A DNA stretch of 64,000 nucleotides from Mytilus galloprovincialis (GCF_965363235.1 NC_134847.1:75770268-75834267), one strand, 5' to 3'; shown: positions 1 to 11,106, counted from the stretch's first letter. Made by a program: numbers and translations. The notes: generated by a model from the letters alone, not told the origin.

Positions 1-429
1 TCCTTTTTGTCCACACAAACTATGTCAGTGCTACCTTATTCCATCAGTTGAAATTATCATTACCTATGTTATATAGTCACTTCATCATAAACAGTAAACA
101 GTAAATACTTATTAAACTTACAATGGGAAAGGATACTTTTGTAAGGGACATTCAAACTCATAATTCATATATAAACTGACAACGCCATGGCCAACAAAAT
201 TAATACAAACAGACAAACAACAGTACACAGAACACAACATAGAACGATTGTTGTCATGAATACACAAAAAGGGAATAACATTTCATCATTTTAAATTTTA
301 GAGATCACATCTATGAAAAATGATGATTACTTATACATGCACATGTATGGCACAAACCAGTTGGCCTAATGAATTAAACAGCCAGGAAAATAATTAATTA
401 AATATTTTGTGATTCAATTCAAATTTTAT
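1..429. other. AT-rich intergenic DNA with a partial dispersed repeat
   Basis: No coding signal is visible. Around 165-260 the sequence resembles the minus orientation of a dispersed mussel repeat, with a stretch of 'caacagtacacagaacac' type. It shares words with the copies near 30.3 kb and 40.3 kb. Nothing else is supported. Confidence 0.4.
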
Positions 430-1395
430 GTGGAGTGCTACCTCCTGTAAGTACAAACCCGGTAATAAATCTGACTCAGTAGGTCATATTCGAGGAAGGG
501 GTGGGATTATAGTTTCAATAATTGACACTTATCCGTTATCATCTGTGAAACGGATATTCAATGACTATCAACAAACACAAGATGTTGTCAATAAAATTTA
601 CGAAGGAATGACTTCAACATCAGCACTTGGAACTCTTTGTTTAATGGTTTCCTTGCGAGCAGCATTCCTCTATCAAGGACATCATGAAAGGATAAACAAA
701 CTTGAAATATCGTTTCAACTGGGAGAGCTCCTGGAATGCTGCTACATAGAAATGGAAAGTTTACAATTGGGAAGCTGAAATCATCTCATATGCCATAAAG
801 TTTTGTGTTCAACTGGCCTGCATTGTTAATTTCTAGATGTAAGTCAATATATGAAACATAATTAGCTGTATCTTTTGTATCCTTTAACTTAAGTTCATTA
901 TAGTCACTGAATATTGAGTTATTTAGTGAGAGAACATCATCTGTAGGGCGGAAAGTACAGTGAAAAGATACTGATTCTTTATTTTCTTCCTAAGACATCA
1001 TGTATTAATAAAAAAACAAGTCGGTAGGAAGAAGAAAACAGTTGGTTCCCATAAAGAATCCCTCTTGTTTGGTGAAAAACACGACCTCAAAATGTAACAA
1101 ATATGTTTCCAATTAAGAAATCAAGAATCTTCATAGTGTCCATTTCATTTTTTTAAATCAGAGTGATTTACTACAAAGTACGAGTTATCCCTCACGAAGA
1201 CAAGATACTTGTATCTACGTTGACCGATCCTTTTTTATGAAACAAAGCAGGATCAACACTTTCAATTTGTCTTCAAGTTTAGAATCGGGAATACTTATGT
1301 TTTTTAAACACTCTTTCAAATAGTTTTATTCAAACGTTTTATCAGATAGTAAAAGGGTTTCATTCGCAAATATTATTTGATAGATACCAATGCCG
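430..1395 (-). pseudogene. Penelope-like reverse transcriptase relic
   Basis: Reading the minus strand gives broken reverse-transcriptase pieces in the usual order. First comes a block reading GQRRYKYLVFVRDNSYFVV then NHSD. Next is a block with FMGTN, matching the GIPMGTN-type catalytic block. Then come FRPTDDVLSLNNS (degraded from FRYIDDVLSLNNS) and a C-terminal block reading YIDLHLEIN and FPIVNFPFLCSSIP. This order and wording is what I know from Penelope-like elements of bivalves. Several stops and frame changes interrupt it and the GIY-YIG endonuclease is absent, so it is dead. A 116-codon open frame on the plus strand at 428-778 is only its antisense shadow. Boundaries are approximate. 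Confidence 0.72.
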
Positions 1396-1719
1396 TAAGA
1401 CTGTTTGTCCGCCAGGAAGCCGAGAATCAACCAGTATATGTATCGATGCCTTGATATTGACATGAATTTAAATACTTTCTCCTTTCAAAGTTTATTTAAA
1501 AATTCAAATTATTATAGATAATTAATGATAAACATGCTAAAATGTGTACTAGTCAAATATATACTTGTGTAAAATCAAAAGTTTGGAACTATTGACTTCA
1601 CCATTTCAAAGAAGCTGTTATTATCTGTAATAATTATGAATAATACACTTTGCAAATTTGGTGCGTCTAAAAAGTATGTAAATGTATGGCATGATATAAC
1701 ATGTATACCATATCTGTAA
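1396..1719. other. 3' flank of the FAMeT-PAN gene
   Basis: AT-rich sequence with no ORF. It lies just downstream of the minus-strand stop codon and so should hold the 3' UTR. A minus-strand AATAAA-like hexamer near 1490 could be the polyadenylation signal, but it is a weak call in such AT-rich DNA. Confidence 0.3.
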
Positions 1720-1973
1720 TTACGTTGATGTCTTCATCTTATATACTGTCTGGATTACAGAACCTACTGCATTGTCTGTCACCAAATCGCACGTGTTTGT
1801 GTGAAATGAAAAGACAAATCCTCGACAGGAGTTGTAACTCTTACAGTGAATGCCACACTCGCTGATTGATCCAGCCTCTTTTGATTTGATGACTTCGAAC
1901 TCTGGACAGTTGTCGTTTATCTTGAAAAAGCCTTCGTTTAAAGGACACTTCACAACAAATGGCATGATTGTTG
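1720..1973 (-). CDS. terminal exon encoding a PAN/apple domain
   Basis: The exon begins after TTTCAG and completes the Ala codon from the upstream exon. The first in-frame Met is at 1965, but the splice site shows that translation enters from upstream. Six cysteines are seen (VKCP, DNCPEF, ECGIHC, SCRG, TCDL), as in short PAN domains of molluscs. It ends in TAA at 1722-1720. A pseudogene copy lies at 24751-25007. Confidence 0.68.
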
Positions 1974-3783
1974 CTGAAATCAGAATAACATGTATTGGAA
2001 TTGTGCAACCACATTTCTCTTTGCGGATAGCTCACTGGTGTTTCAATAGCAAATCAAAAAAATTCAAAATATAACAAGGTTCTGAAATGATATTGCTGGA
2101 TTAAAACCGCTTTGTCAATTTGAATTTAACATGAATTATGTAAGTGATTCTTCAGTTTCAGTATTAGGACAGGAAATTGTATAAAAGATAGGATATTCAA
2201 GCTGTACAAGTAAAAACAAAAGTACTCGGTCACATCTTTTCGAATTGAAACAACGTTTTTATAACGTGATGGTTCGTTTGTTGTCTAGAGTTGTCAAATG
2301 TGTGCTATATAGGAGACAGGTTATACTTGGAGATGTGTCGTAGTTTTTTTGTTGTTGATAGATTTGATCTTTAATAGACCCAGCGCGTAGCATATGAGGC
2401 ATGTTGCGCTTGCAGTTATTTTATACTTCAGGAAAAATATATCTTTTTAGGCAATTTGCTGCATATAACATTTTTGTTTTAACAAATAATGCTTTCAGAA
2501 TTTTGCCTTTTAAACATGCTTAAAAGACTTGAATTGTGTAACGCAATAAATAACGATGCAAATCTAGTTTTTTTAAAGGTTTATTATATTCTGATAGAAA
2601 CGAACTGAAATCATAGTAGAAAAGTAAATTCGCACATAACAACATATTTCTCACACCAAACATGTAAATAATATTAACATCAATTCATCATTTACCACTC
2701 TTGTAAAAATGTGCTCTTTTCAATTGAATTTGAGCCTTTGTTTTTTATATGCCTTTTATTACAGGTTACCAATAATTGCTAACATGAACTTCATTTGAAC
2801 TTTGATGAATAGTTTACAATCATACCACATGAAAACAGCGAAATGATGTTAATGCAAATTCAAAGTAAAGTAAAATATTAGAGGAGCAAATATCCTTGAA
2901 ACTAGAATGCAAACGTGTTGCCGTGAGACTTCCAACTTCTGAAGGGTCCACTCTTCACTAGATTTAGTGTTGTTTTTTAAGTATGATTTCTTTTCCCCTG
3001 TAACCCACATTTGTTTTTCTCAGTGTTACTACTAAAATGAAATTGTTCCATTTGTTTATATATAATTCGTTTTGTCTTTGTCATTATTATGTTTGTCTCT
3101 TTTCTGTACTCTTTTTGATGCAGTTGTTTTACCTAGCTGTATTTGGCAAAACTTTTATGAATTTTTGGTCCTCAATGCTTTTCAACTTCGTACTTTATTT
3201 GGTCTTTTAATTGTTAATGATTCGAACGTCATTGATGATTCTTTTAAGACAAAACGCTCACCTGGCACAAAAACAAAATGTTAATCCTTGTATTTATCAT
3301 GAGTTTATTAAGCTACCTTACCATGCTTACCTTCAAACGGGAAAATCCAATCAAGTACAGAAGTATGCATTCCACTTATTTCAATATCATTAACAGCAAA
3401 GTAACAACTCTCCTGCCACTCCATGAAAGTATTCACGTTGACTTCATTTCCTGATCCTACCTGAATATGCCCATTTCCCCAGCTGACCCAGAAGTCTCTG
3501 AATTGATTTTCATCTAGTATCCCCCTTTTGTTGTACTCGGATACTATGTTATTCAGACCAGAACCCTTGTTGATTATTGATTTTGAATTGTCCCATGCAG
3601 CTATCCCAATCTGTAGAATAGGCTCTTTAATTGTTCTTTTCTGTGGTAAAAGTCTTAGGTGGGCATCTTTTCTACCTTTCAGTTTAAAAGTCAAAAAGTA
3701 ATCGTTTCTTGGAAAAGCTTCACAATCTGTAAGAAACACTTTATCACCAGATGCAGCTCTAATTGAAACAGAAATATTAGCCC
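1720..3783 (-). CDS. FAMeT-domain plus PAN/apple-domain protein, partial gene (two exons)
   Basis: Two exons are visible: 3783-3331 (acceptor TTTTAG, donor GTAAGC) and 1973-1720 (acceptor TTTCAG, stop TAA). They join in frame through a split Ala codon. Exon 1 encodes a farnesoic-acid-O-methyltransferase-type domain (Pfam Methyltransf_FA). Its hallmarks are IGIAAWDNSKSII, FWVSWGNGHIQVG, TFMEWQ and VLDWIFPF. Exon 2 encodes a short PAN/apple domain with the spacing C-x3-C-x5-C-x10-C beginning at SECGIHC. In animals both domains occur in secreted proteins. Despite its name the FAMeT domain has no proven enzymatic role in such proteins, and PAN domains bind proteins or sugars. The upstream exon that should carry a signal peptide was not found. 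The frame stays open back to 3937 with a hydrophobic stretch, but the splice acceptor argues that this is intron. Confidence 0.72.
1974..3330 (-). other. intron of the FAMeT-PAN gene
   Basis: The intron is about 1.36 kb and bounded by GT/AG on the minus strand. Most of it is recognisable in the inverted copy at 23.25-24.75 kb. Matched landmarks include the stretch near 2900-2960 ('gaagggtccactcttcact') and near 2285-2340 ('gtcaaatgtgtgctatatag'). The segment 3075-3310 is absent from the copy and is a separate repeat insertion. Confidence 0.6.
3075..3310 (+). repeat. dispersed repeat with a degenerate hammerhead-ribozyme-like core
   Basis: The words 'ttggtcctcaatgctttt' and 'caacttcgtactttatttgg', followed by a GATGA...AAGAC...AAAACGC block at 3225-3268, identify a very common bivalve repeat. 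The family consensus I remember has CTGATGA, a GTCT/AGAC stem, GAAA and a GTC cleavage triplet. That is a minimal type I hammerhead. This copy has TTGATGA and AAAA in the core, so it is probably inactive. The insertion is missing from the duplicated gene copy at 23.3 kb. Confidence 0.6.
3331..3783 (-). CDS. exon encoding the FAMeT domain
   Basis: A 453-nt exon with no internal stop. It enters at phase 1 (two bases completing a Gly codon) and leaves after one base of an Ala codon. The downstream half has the Trp-rich signature typical of the domain: AWDNS, FWVSW, EWQ and LDW. An inverted, mutated copy of this exon lies at 22818-23245. Confidence 0.72.
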
Positions 3784-4065
3784 CTAAAAGCAATATATAA
3801 GGAAAGGTGATATTAAAAACAAATAGTTTTATACGAAGGATACTTAAACCAATATTATAAAAGAATATAACAATCTCAAATAAGGTTTGTACAGTACTAA
3901 AATATGTGATTCTTTTATTATGGTATATTTTGTTCATTAATTTGTTTTTTAGTTTTCTGATTAATTATTGTTTCAAAAAAAATGTATATTTTTTATGTAC
4001 CTCTTTTTAATCAAATGTTCGTATTCGGGTAAAAAGTTATATACGTCAGTTGTCTGATTGTAATT
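3784..4065. other. AT-rich DNA upstream of the FAMeT exon
   Basis: Probably an intron of the minus-strand FAMeT-PAN gene. No further exon with signal-peptide character and a matching phase-1 donor was recognised here. Confidence 0.3.
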
Positions 4066-4812
4066 TGTATACGCCAGTGTACGGGAATATTATAATATAA
4101 CGCTGTCCGTCCGTTTGTCCGTCTGTCCGTCCTTCGTCAACATGTCGGACATTAACTTAAACTGATTTGCATCAAACTGTGTGAATTATTCATATCTATT
4201 GACGTGAGCTCCCTTTCATATTTTATAAATTTTAGATTTTACGTTTCAGATTTATATGGTTTTATTCATTAAAAAAAGTGGGATTTTCCAGCTTCAGACA
4301 AAATCTCAAGAATGCCTTCACCAATTTGCAAGAAATTTTGGTTAATTGTTTATATATATCTTTTAACATGAGATCCCTTTAGATTTATGTGTCCGAGTAC
4401 GCGGTTTAATTTATAAAAAAGGGGGATTTTGCCAGTTTTCCACCAATAACTCAAGAATGCTATCAGCAGTGCTCGTGAAACTTTAATGGATTGTTTATAT
4501 CTATTGATGTAAGCTCCCTTTAAAATTTATGAATTTTCTTTGTTTATAGTCTGACAACAGATTTACTAAGTATTGCGCAACAACACAGTGTATTGCACAA
4601 CAGCACAGTGTATTGCACAACAGCAAAAAATTCATATAACCAAATTCAAGTTCTTTGACTACATTTGTTCAGAAACCTATAATATGTCAAATATTTAATT
4701 ACAATCCAAATTCAGACCTGCATCAAAATTGAATATTGTGTCCATTTTTGCCCCAACTGTTTGACTTCTGCGGGCGTATCCAGGTGCGCTCAGCGAAGCA
4801 GTTTATTGTAAT
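4066..4812 (+). repeat. dispersed bivalve repeat (CCGTCCGT ... GCGGGCGTATC)
   Basis: It starts near 'cgccagtgtacgggaa' and a 'ccgtccgtttgtccgtctg' run at 4105-4135. It contains a block with three ~22-bp 'agtgtattgcacaacagc' copies (4565-4625). It ends in 'gccccaactgtttgacttc' and 'gcgctcagcgaagcag'. A partial copy with the same 3' end ('ccccaactgttcatggttcg', 'gccctgcggagcacctgg') lies at 47640-47860. No coding capacity. Confidence 0.6.
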
Positions 4813-5095
4813 TTATCAAATGTGATGTTGATTGAAGGTCCTTAGTTGTTTCTGTTTCATTTGTTTTTTATGTATATAGACTCTGGAATATTAAGAGAAT
4901 AATATATTGTGTGGACACCTTGTATTTTGTTGAATAAGGTTTGTCATTTCTAAATGTTTTTTGGTTATTTCGAATGCCGTAAAATGTAGGTAAATCATTC
5001 ATACTTTATACATCCTCTTGGATGCAGATAAAGATGTATGATGTATTTTATACAAATTAAAGTAAATGTGTTCTTCATTGGCTTAATCTACCATC

Positions 5096-5258
5096 AAATC
5101 CATGGGGCCCTTTATAGCTTAAGTCGTTATCTCTTGCTGTTTGGTGTGAGTCAAAGCTCCGTGTTGAAGATCACACTTTGACCTATAATGGTTATTGTTT
5201 TACAAATTGTGACTTGGATGTAGAGTTGTCTCATTGGCACTCATACCAATCGTTTTAA
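5096..5258 (-). repeat. SINE-like dispersed repeat, reverse orientation
   Basis: Contains 'ggggccctttatagctt', 'tttgacctataatggtt' and the tail 'gttgtctcattggcactcat'. In the opposite orientation the same family appears at 29161-29330 and, degraded, at 58040-58130 and 61130-61200. It is one of the commonest mussel short repeats. Confidence 0.6.
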
Positions 5259-6109
5259 ATCTGTTGACAGAGTGAGCCGCCATTGAACTACTTGGATGGA
5301 CGGATGTTTGATTATTACAAAATAACGATAATAAATCAACACCTACACCATTTTAATGTGATTTAATCAAAATTGATTCAAAGAAGCAATGCAATCACCT
5401 TCAATGATTGCGTTTGCATTTTTTTGAGGTCACGTTACTATGGCATAAATGCTTCGAAATCATTCCTGAATTTCGCAGATTTTATTTATTTAAAATTTAT
5501 AGATATTCTCCAAGTTCTAACGTATTGTTTCTTTTGGTAATGCATCACACTCATAATAATAGACGTGTTAGATAAATGACTACGTTTCACAAACAACAAA
5601 CGAGAGTCGAGAGACGATAAACATTTTAAAGGGGTCGTCTCGAAAGACAATTGGATTTTTTCAATCGTTAACATAATGCATTTTGTAAAGTCATGTGAAG
5701 CATGATAAAGTAACGATTTCATAATTTTCAGTCAATTAAGTTATGCACTTTTTCTACCACACTAGCGCAAAGATTAACACATTATTTTTTTAACATTTAA
5801 GATTGCGACATTAACTCGTATTGGATAACAGTAAACATATATTTTATCCAAATTATAAGCTTGGTACCTTTGATAACTATTATCCGCTAATATAAAAGGG
5901 TTCTCTATGAAATCAAGTTGAAGTCCGTGTCCTATTTCTGGCATCCAGTTGAATTGTTGTGCACCATTTTGGTGGCCCAGGAAACCGCAGCATACAAGTT
6001 GAATGTGGTTTAAATTTTGTGGTCGATTAAAACCTGTTCGGTATCGATCTGATGAGTTCTCAACTTATTTTCATAGTTTGTTCTTATGTTGTGTTGTTAG
6101 CACTGTCCA
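5259..6109. other. non-coding DNA; partial repeat tail
   Basis: No gene is seen. At 5855-5885 the words 'cttggtacctttgataacta' match the 3' tail of the hammerhead-type repeat family described at 3075-3310, without its core. Confidence 0.35.
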
Positions 6110-6430
6110 ATGTTAGGGGAGGGTTGAGCGCTCACAAACATGTATAACCCCGCCACATGTGCCTGTCCCAAGTCAGGAGCCTGTAGTTCAGTAGTTGTCG
6201 TTGGTTCATGTCTGTCATGGTTTTTTTCGTTTATTGTTTCATTCTGAATTAGGCTGTTAGTTTTCTCAAATGAATTGTTAAATATTTATCAAGTCGAGGC
6301 CTTTTATAGACGGCTATACGGTATGGTATTTTTTTCATTGTTTAAGGCTCTATGGTTGCCTAGAATTGCTTACATTTACTTTATTTGAACTTCGGTGGAT
6401 AGTTGTCTCATTGACAATCATACGTCATCT
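6110..6430 (+). repeat. dispersed repeat (CCCAAGTCAGGAGCCTG family)
   Basis: The order 'tataaccccgccacatgtgc', 'cccaagtcaggagcctgta', 'ccttttatagacggctatac' and a terminal 'gttgtctcattgacaatcat' defines the family. A second copy is at 48940-49225 and fragments are at 29540-29610 and 60880-61030. Open frames inside it are incidental. Confidence 0.62.
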
Positions 6431-7339
6431 CGTTATTTTTCTACTGGGTGTGAATATAGTCCATGTCTGTGTATGGGGTAAAACTGTTCCTTTGGCTCAT
6501 TTTGTGGGCGATAAATTACATGAGATGTACCGTCTACTGTCATCACTGCCTTTGGCAGTCCTGGCTATCAGCCTTGCAAGGACAACAACTCGTTATTCGA
6601 CGGTCAATCCAATGGAGAAAATATCTGCCCCAGTAACGGTACTACATGTTTACCATCAATTGCATATGACATAGTGAATGGAGAAATACCAAACAACATA
6701 GACAAAATCGAGTAACACGAATAAAATTAAGTTCTTAGCCACAACATTACCATCAAAAGGCGATTTCTTGGATACAGGTTTCATATGACTGATTCATCAG
6801 TAGGAAAGTTCCAAAATGTTTAAAGTCTTTTCGTATTGACTCAGAATATGATTCTGATACATATTAAAATAAACAGAATATCCTAGTATATGAGTTATTT
6901 ATATTTGTTAATATATTGCTATTTCTAAAAAAAACAACAACTATAAATATAAATACAGACGTTCTAATTCATGACATGTATTTTGACTCTGTTCTCTGAA
7001 CTGCAAAACATTATCGTCGAGTGAGGTAGTGTTGGCGGATCCAGTGGCGTATTCTGGGGTTGGAACTCCCTTTTGCCTTCCGATTTTTTTTTCAATTATG
7101 TTAACTTTTCATGATGTTCCGGATGTTGGAACCCATTTTTAAAATGGCTTGATCCGCGCCTGTGTATCAATGTTAAAATATTATTATTGAACCTAGTTAA
7201 TAAAGAATTAGATCTACTCTTTTGAAATCGTCCCTAATTTAAATGTCTCAATTATAGACTCTCGACTATCAATTGTCAACAATAGTTATTTATCTAACAT
7301 GTCTAATAGTACTATAGTTATAGCGTTTCTGTCGTCAAT
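6431..7339. other. non-coding DNA
   Basis: No gene is recognised. Around 7030-7160 a short repeat fragment is seen ('ggcggatccagtggcg', then 'tggaacccatttttaaaat', then 'tgatccgcgcc'). Confidence 0.3.
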
Positions 7340-7700
7340 TGGCATTTGATGGTCACAAATATCCGTTTCACTGGCTCCGCTACGCGTCATCTCTACCACA
7401 ACCAAGTTATGTAACAGTTCATTACAAGATAAAACCGGAAAAATCAGTTGAAAAGGGCTTAGCTCATAAAATCAATAGACAAAGCAGAAATACATCACAC
7501 AGAGTGGATGCATGTGACAGGGTACTTGTACAACCCCACAACAAAACGACACTGAATTTAGAAAAAGACGTGGTATGAATGGCAATGAGACAACTTTCCA
7601 TCCAAGTCATACATATAAATGCGATATATCTACTCACAAACCAAAAACAATACTTTTTAACAATATAGCAATTATTTCCAAATTTTGGATTTTGTCTTAT
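7340..7700. repeat. outer left arm of a large inverted repeat (A)
   Basis: This block is the imperfect reverse complement of roughly 15920-16440. Shared landmarks on opposite strands include 'atatccgtttcactggc', 'acacagagtgga', 'ggtatgaatggcaatgagac' and 'gcgatatatctactcac', all in reversed order at the right arm. The arm is interrupted after about 7700 and the next matching block resumes at 12784, beyond the LTR element. Confidence 0.6.
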
Positions 7701-7962
7701 TTTTTATATTTGTAATGGATTAGTTATTTTAAATACATATGACTGTGAATGCGATATATATTTACTCACGTATCATTCTTGTCGGTATGTATACAGTAAA
7801 AAGAAGCAATAACAAGTTCATGATTATTTTTCTTCAAAACGTACGATCACCAACTCAGAAGATCTATTATATTATACTGATGAAATACTACATTTCGTTA
7901 TCTATTATTTATAACGTGTTTAAATATTTGTTTTTTTTAAATTATTCAGATATTTGATGAAA

Positions 7963-8138
7963 TATAGCGCCAGGTAGTTTCATATTCCGGAAACGGTTTT
8001 CCGATGTGTGTTTGACATTTAATATTAACGCTCTCTCTTCCTGTTTAACGATAATATAACTTGGCATGTTTTACTATGTTAGTCAATAAATAGACAATAT
8101 CTCAAGTCTTACATTTGTGTAGTGATTTTCCTTATTGG
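7963..8138 (+). repeat. 5' LTR
   Basis: From about 7968 it matches 12610-12780 with 8 mismatches and no gaps over 171 bp by eye (about 95% identity). It contains the imperfect palindrome 'ccggaaacggttttccg'. The outer edge is uncertain by a few bases because no TG...CA ends are obvious. Confidence 0.8.
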
Positions 8139-8162
8139 GGTGGTGGCAGCGAGATTACGTCC
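8139..8162 (+). other. putative primer-binding site
   Basis: TGGTGGCAGCGAGATTA begins two bases after the end of LTR homology. A TGG start fits complementarity to a tRNA 3' CCA. The tRNA was not identified. Confidence 0.4.
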
Positions 8163-8257
8163 CACGTTCTTCGTACAAATGTGTGTAAGTCATTCCGTAA
8201 TAAAAACATTACGGTGAACGCAAGTGAACGACAACAAATATTATCCCAACTTGAAGC

Positions 8258-8593
8258 ATGACTAGTTCCACCCGGGCACCGAAGCAGTGGTGCTTAACAA
8301 AGATTGAAACTGTGAACACTTTTGAAAACTGGCGCCAGAACCTTATATATACATTATCTTTAGACAAAAACTTTGCACCTTTTCTTGTGTCTGGTACCAA
8401 ATGGGAAAAGAAAACAAAAACAACAACTCACAGGGGGTTTGCAAATGATGGAGAAGAAGTCCCAGAAGCCAACAGAAAAACACGAGAGCAAAAGGTTAGC
8501 ATGCTAGAGCTTATGTTAGGACAGATTGCCAACTACTGCCCAATAATTTCTAGGAACACCATTGTTAAAAACTCCACCACGATGAAGACATAG
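8258..8593 (+). pseudogene. gag N-terminal part
   Basis: The frame opens at ATG 8258. It reads [15 protein letters not shown] and [19 protein letters not shown], which is the gag capsid-like start I associate with this gypsy lineage. It ends in a frame break within a DED/EDD-rich stretch at 8580-8610. The expected long capsid middle is missing, so an internal deletion joined the start of gag to its end. Confidence 0.65.
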
Positions 8594-8631
8594 AGGACGA
8601 CGAGGAGCTATCACCTACATTAGAAAACCTC

Positions 8632-9528
8632 TTGATATTGACATGGCTTCGTCTCATCCATCCTGAGCTACCTAAACTAATAAAACAGAGATATGGTACA
8701 GAGCTTCGTGCGAGAACACTAGCATCTATAAAGCCAGAAATATCACAAGCTCTAGAATCGCTTCTAGAAGAGTTACGTACGACAGAGGATGCCAAATCCA
8801 TGAGAGCAGCCGTCAAGCGCTTTCCCAAGACAAAACAATCTTCGTTTGTGCCCACCTCAAACTTCAAATCATGCCCACTGTGCAAATCAGCAGGACGACC
8901 AGACCGTCATTTTCTAAGTCAATGCACATACTTACCACAACAAGATCGACAATTTATGGCTAAAGCTCGTGTTATATCTGGTATTCATGATGTTGACGAA
9001 TACAATTCCGATAACCATGATAACAACGATTCAACCATTCAAGACCAATACCCTGTAGCATCTAACAGAGTTCAGATACAACAATCACCTTATATTGACG
9101 TTTATAATGGCCACAATCCTACAAGACTTACCATTGATAGTGGTGCTACTGGAAATATGATACGCGCCTCCGCCGCTACCAAACTTAACGCAAAAATAAT
9201 TAGCAGCTCACAGTCAGCCCATCAAGCAGATGGATCATCACCTCTAACTGTTGTGGGAGAAACTAGACTCACATTTACGAGAGATAAACACCAAATGTAT
9301 TTTGAGGGACTAGTAGTTGAAAATTTAGATTCTGACATATTGGCCGGTATCCCATTTATTGAGAAAAACGATATATCTATTCGTCCCGCACGCAGACAGG
9401 TACTTATAGGGAATGATTGTGTTTACAAGTATTGTTCATCCGCTAACGGAACTTCTAATTGCGCTGTGCGCAGAGCACATGTGGCACGAGCACCATTTGA
9501 CGCCACAACTTTATGGCCAGGAGACTAA
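8632..9528 (+). pseudogene. gag C-terminus with zinc knuckle, and aspartic protease
   Basis: The 298-codon frame holds a zinc-knuckle-like motif CPLCKSAGRPDRHFLSQC (C-x2-C-x8-H-x4-C, around residue 81). It is followed by a retropepsin-type protease with TIDSGATGNMI (catalytic Asp, near residue 168) and the distal ILAGIPFIE block. It ends at TAA 9526-9528, where the natural polyprotein should continue into the next frame (QETKKIPIDMV). The knuckle spacing is longer than the classic C-x2-C-x4-H-x4-C. Confidence 0.72.
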
Positions 9529-9529
9529 A

Positions 9530-10401
9530 AAAATACCTATCGATATGGTTTCAAATGATGACATATTTTTCATCGAACCTCACAAAAATGATTCTTATGA
9601 AAATCTCAATTCTTGGCCTGAACCCAGTCTAGTTACTAGCGTTGCAGGGAACCTACGAATACCTAACCTCACTGATGAACCTCTCGTTTTGAAACGTAAT
9701 GAAAATTTCTGCAATGTACGTTCTACCTATTCACCGGAGAATAATGAAATTAAAAACCAAGATCATGCAGTTGCTACTAAAACTCAAATCAATAAGGCTC
9801 AAGTACTACATTTCGATCTTGTTCGAGTTGACCCTGATGGTCTATTACAACCTTGTATTAAGGAAAAATTGAAATCTTTACTTCGACAGTATGACAATGT
9901 TTTCAGTCCAACGTTTAAAGCTACAATGGAGCAGTTGGAGCTCTAGAAGCAAAAGTTAACACGGGACCAGGTCAACCACCACAAAGAAAGGGACGGATAC
10001 CTCAATATTCAAAAACGCTAGTTACTATACAGGAAAAATTCAATGAACTTGAAGACATAGGTGTGTTTAAAAAACCAGAAGATATAGGTGTTACAGTAGA
10101 ATATCTTAATCCATCTTTTCTTATCAAAAAGCCGAATGGAGGTTTTCGACTTGTCACAGCATTCGCCGATGTTGGCCGCTACAGTAAACCTCAACCCTCA
10201 TTAATGCCAGACGTAGATTCTACACTTCGACAAATTGCTCAGTGGAAACATATTGTGATTTCTGATTTGACAAAATCTTTTTATCAAATTCCGTTACATA
10301 GGGACACGATGAAGAACTGTGGTGTCTCAACCCCATGTTGTGGTGTAAGAGTATATGTGAGGTCTGCAATGGGGATGCCTGGATCTGAAACAGCATTATA
10401 G
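9530..10401 (+). pseudogene. pol: linker and first half of reverse transcriptase
   Basis: Two frames are needed. The first runs to 9946 and carries the pre-RT region (SVAGNLRIPN in altered form, FDLVRVDPDGLL). The second, from about 9925, carries the RT with [16 protein letters not shown] (motif 1/2) and [14 protein letters not shown] (motif A, catalytic Asp). [12 protein letters not shown] follows (motif B). A TAG stop at 10399-10401 then interrupts the polyprotein. The frameshift near 9925 and the TAG are both inactivating. Confidence 0.78.
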
Positions 10402-11106
10402 GAACTTACTTACCGTGTACTAGGCCACCTAGTACAAGAAGGAGTCGTAGCAAAAATTGCCGACGATCTATATTGCGGCGGCAATTCACCAGAAGAACTT
10501 CTTACTAACTGGGAAAGACTGTTACAAGCCTTACAGAAGTGTAGCCTCAATTTATCAGCTACAAAAACAATCATTGCACCTAAACAAGCTATAATTCTCG
10601 GCTGGATTTGGGAACTCGGATCAATCCGTGCAAGCCCTCACCGCATTGCTACACTTTCTAACTGTCAGCCTCCACAGACCGTACGTGCACTTAGATCTTT
10701 TGTTGGTGCCTACAAAGTGTTGTCTCGTGTAATTAAGAACTCTTCTGGATTTCTGTCACTACTTGAAAACGCAGTAGCTAGATCTGAGTCAAAAGACACA
10801 ATATTATGGACCGAAGAGCTTAACTCAGCCTTTACTAGTGCACAAGACGCACTTTCTATCAATCGTTCGATTGCTCTCCCTCGTCCAAACGACCAACTCT
10901 GGATTGTTACAGACGGAGCTTTAAAAACATGCGGACTTGGAGCTACGTTGTACATTAACAGAAACGACAAATTTCTTCTTGCGGGATTCTTCAGTGCGAA
11001 ACTTAGACAAGCTCAACGCCAGTGGTTACTATGTGAAATTGAGGCCTTATTAATTGCGGCTTCTATCAAACATTTTAGTCCGTACATTATTCAATCGTTA
11101 TCTTAA
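10402..11106 (+). pseudogene. pol: RT palm/thumb and RNase H
   Basis: Downstream of the TAG the same frame gives [11 protein letters not shown], the YADD-type motif C with Ile for Tyr. It then gives [17 protein letters not shown] and [17 protein letters not shown], the gypsy-type connection. RNase H follows with [17 protein letters not shown] (first Asp), [11 protein letters not shown] (Glu) and, beyond a TAA at 11104-11106, [14 protein letters not shown] (second Asp). The RT-RNase H-integrase order supports Ty3/gypsy over Ty1/copia. Confidence 0.78.

Noticed and set aside
428-778. 116-codon plus-strand gene
   Set aside because: The minus strand of the same interval encodes recognisable Penelope RT pieces, so this frame is antisense.
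3784-3937. extension of the FAMeT exon to an ATG at 3937
   Set aside because: A TTTTAG acceptor at the start of domain similarity, plus loss of homology to the duplicated copy beyond it, indicates intron. The open frame there is probably chance.
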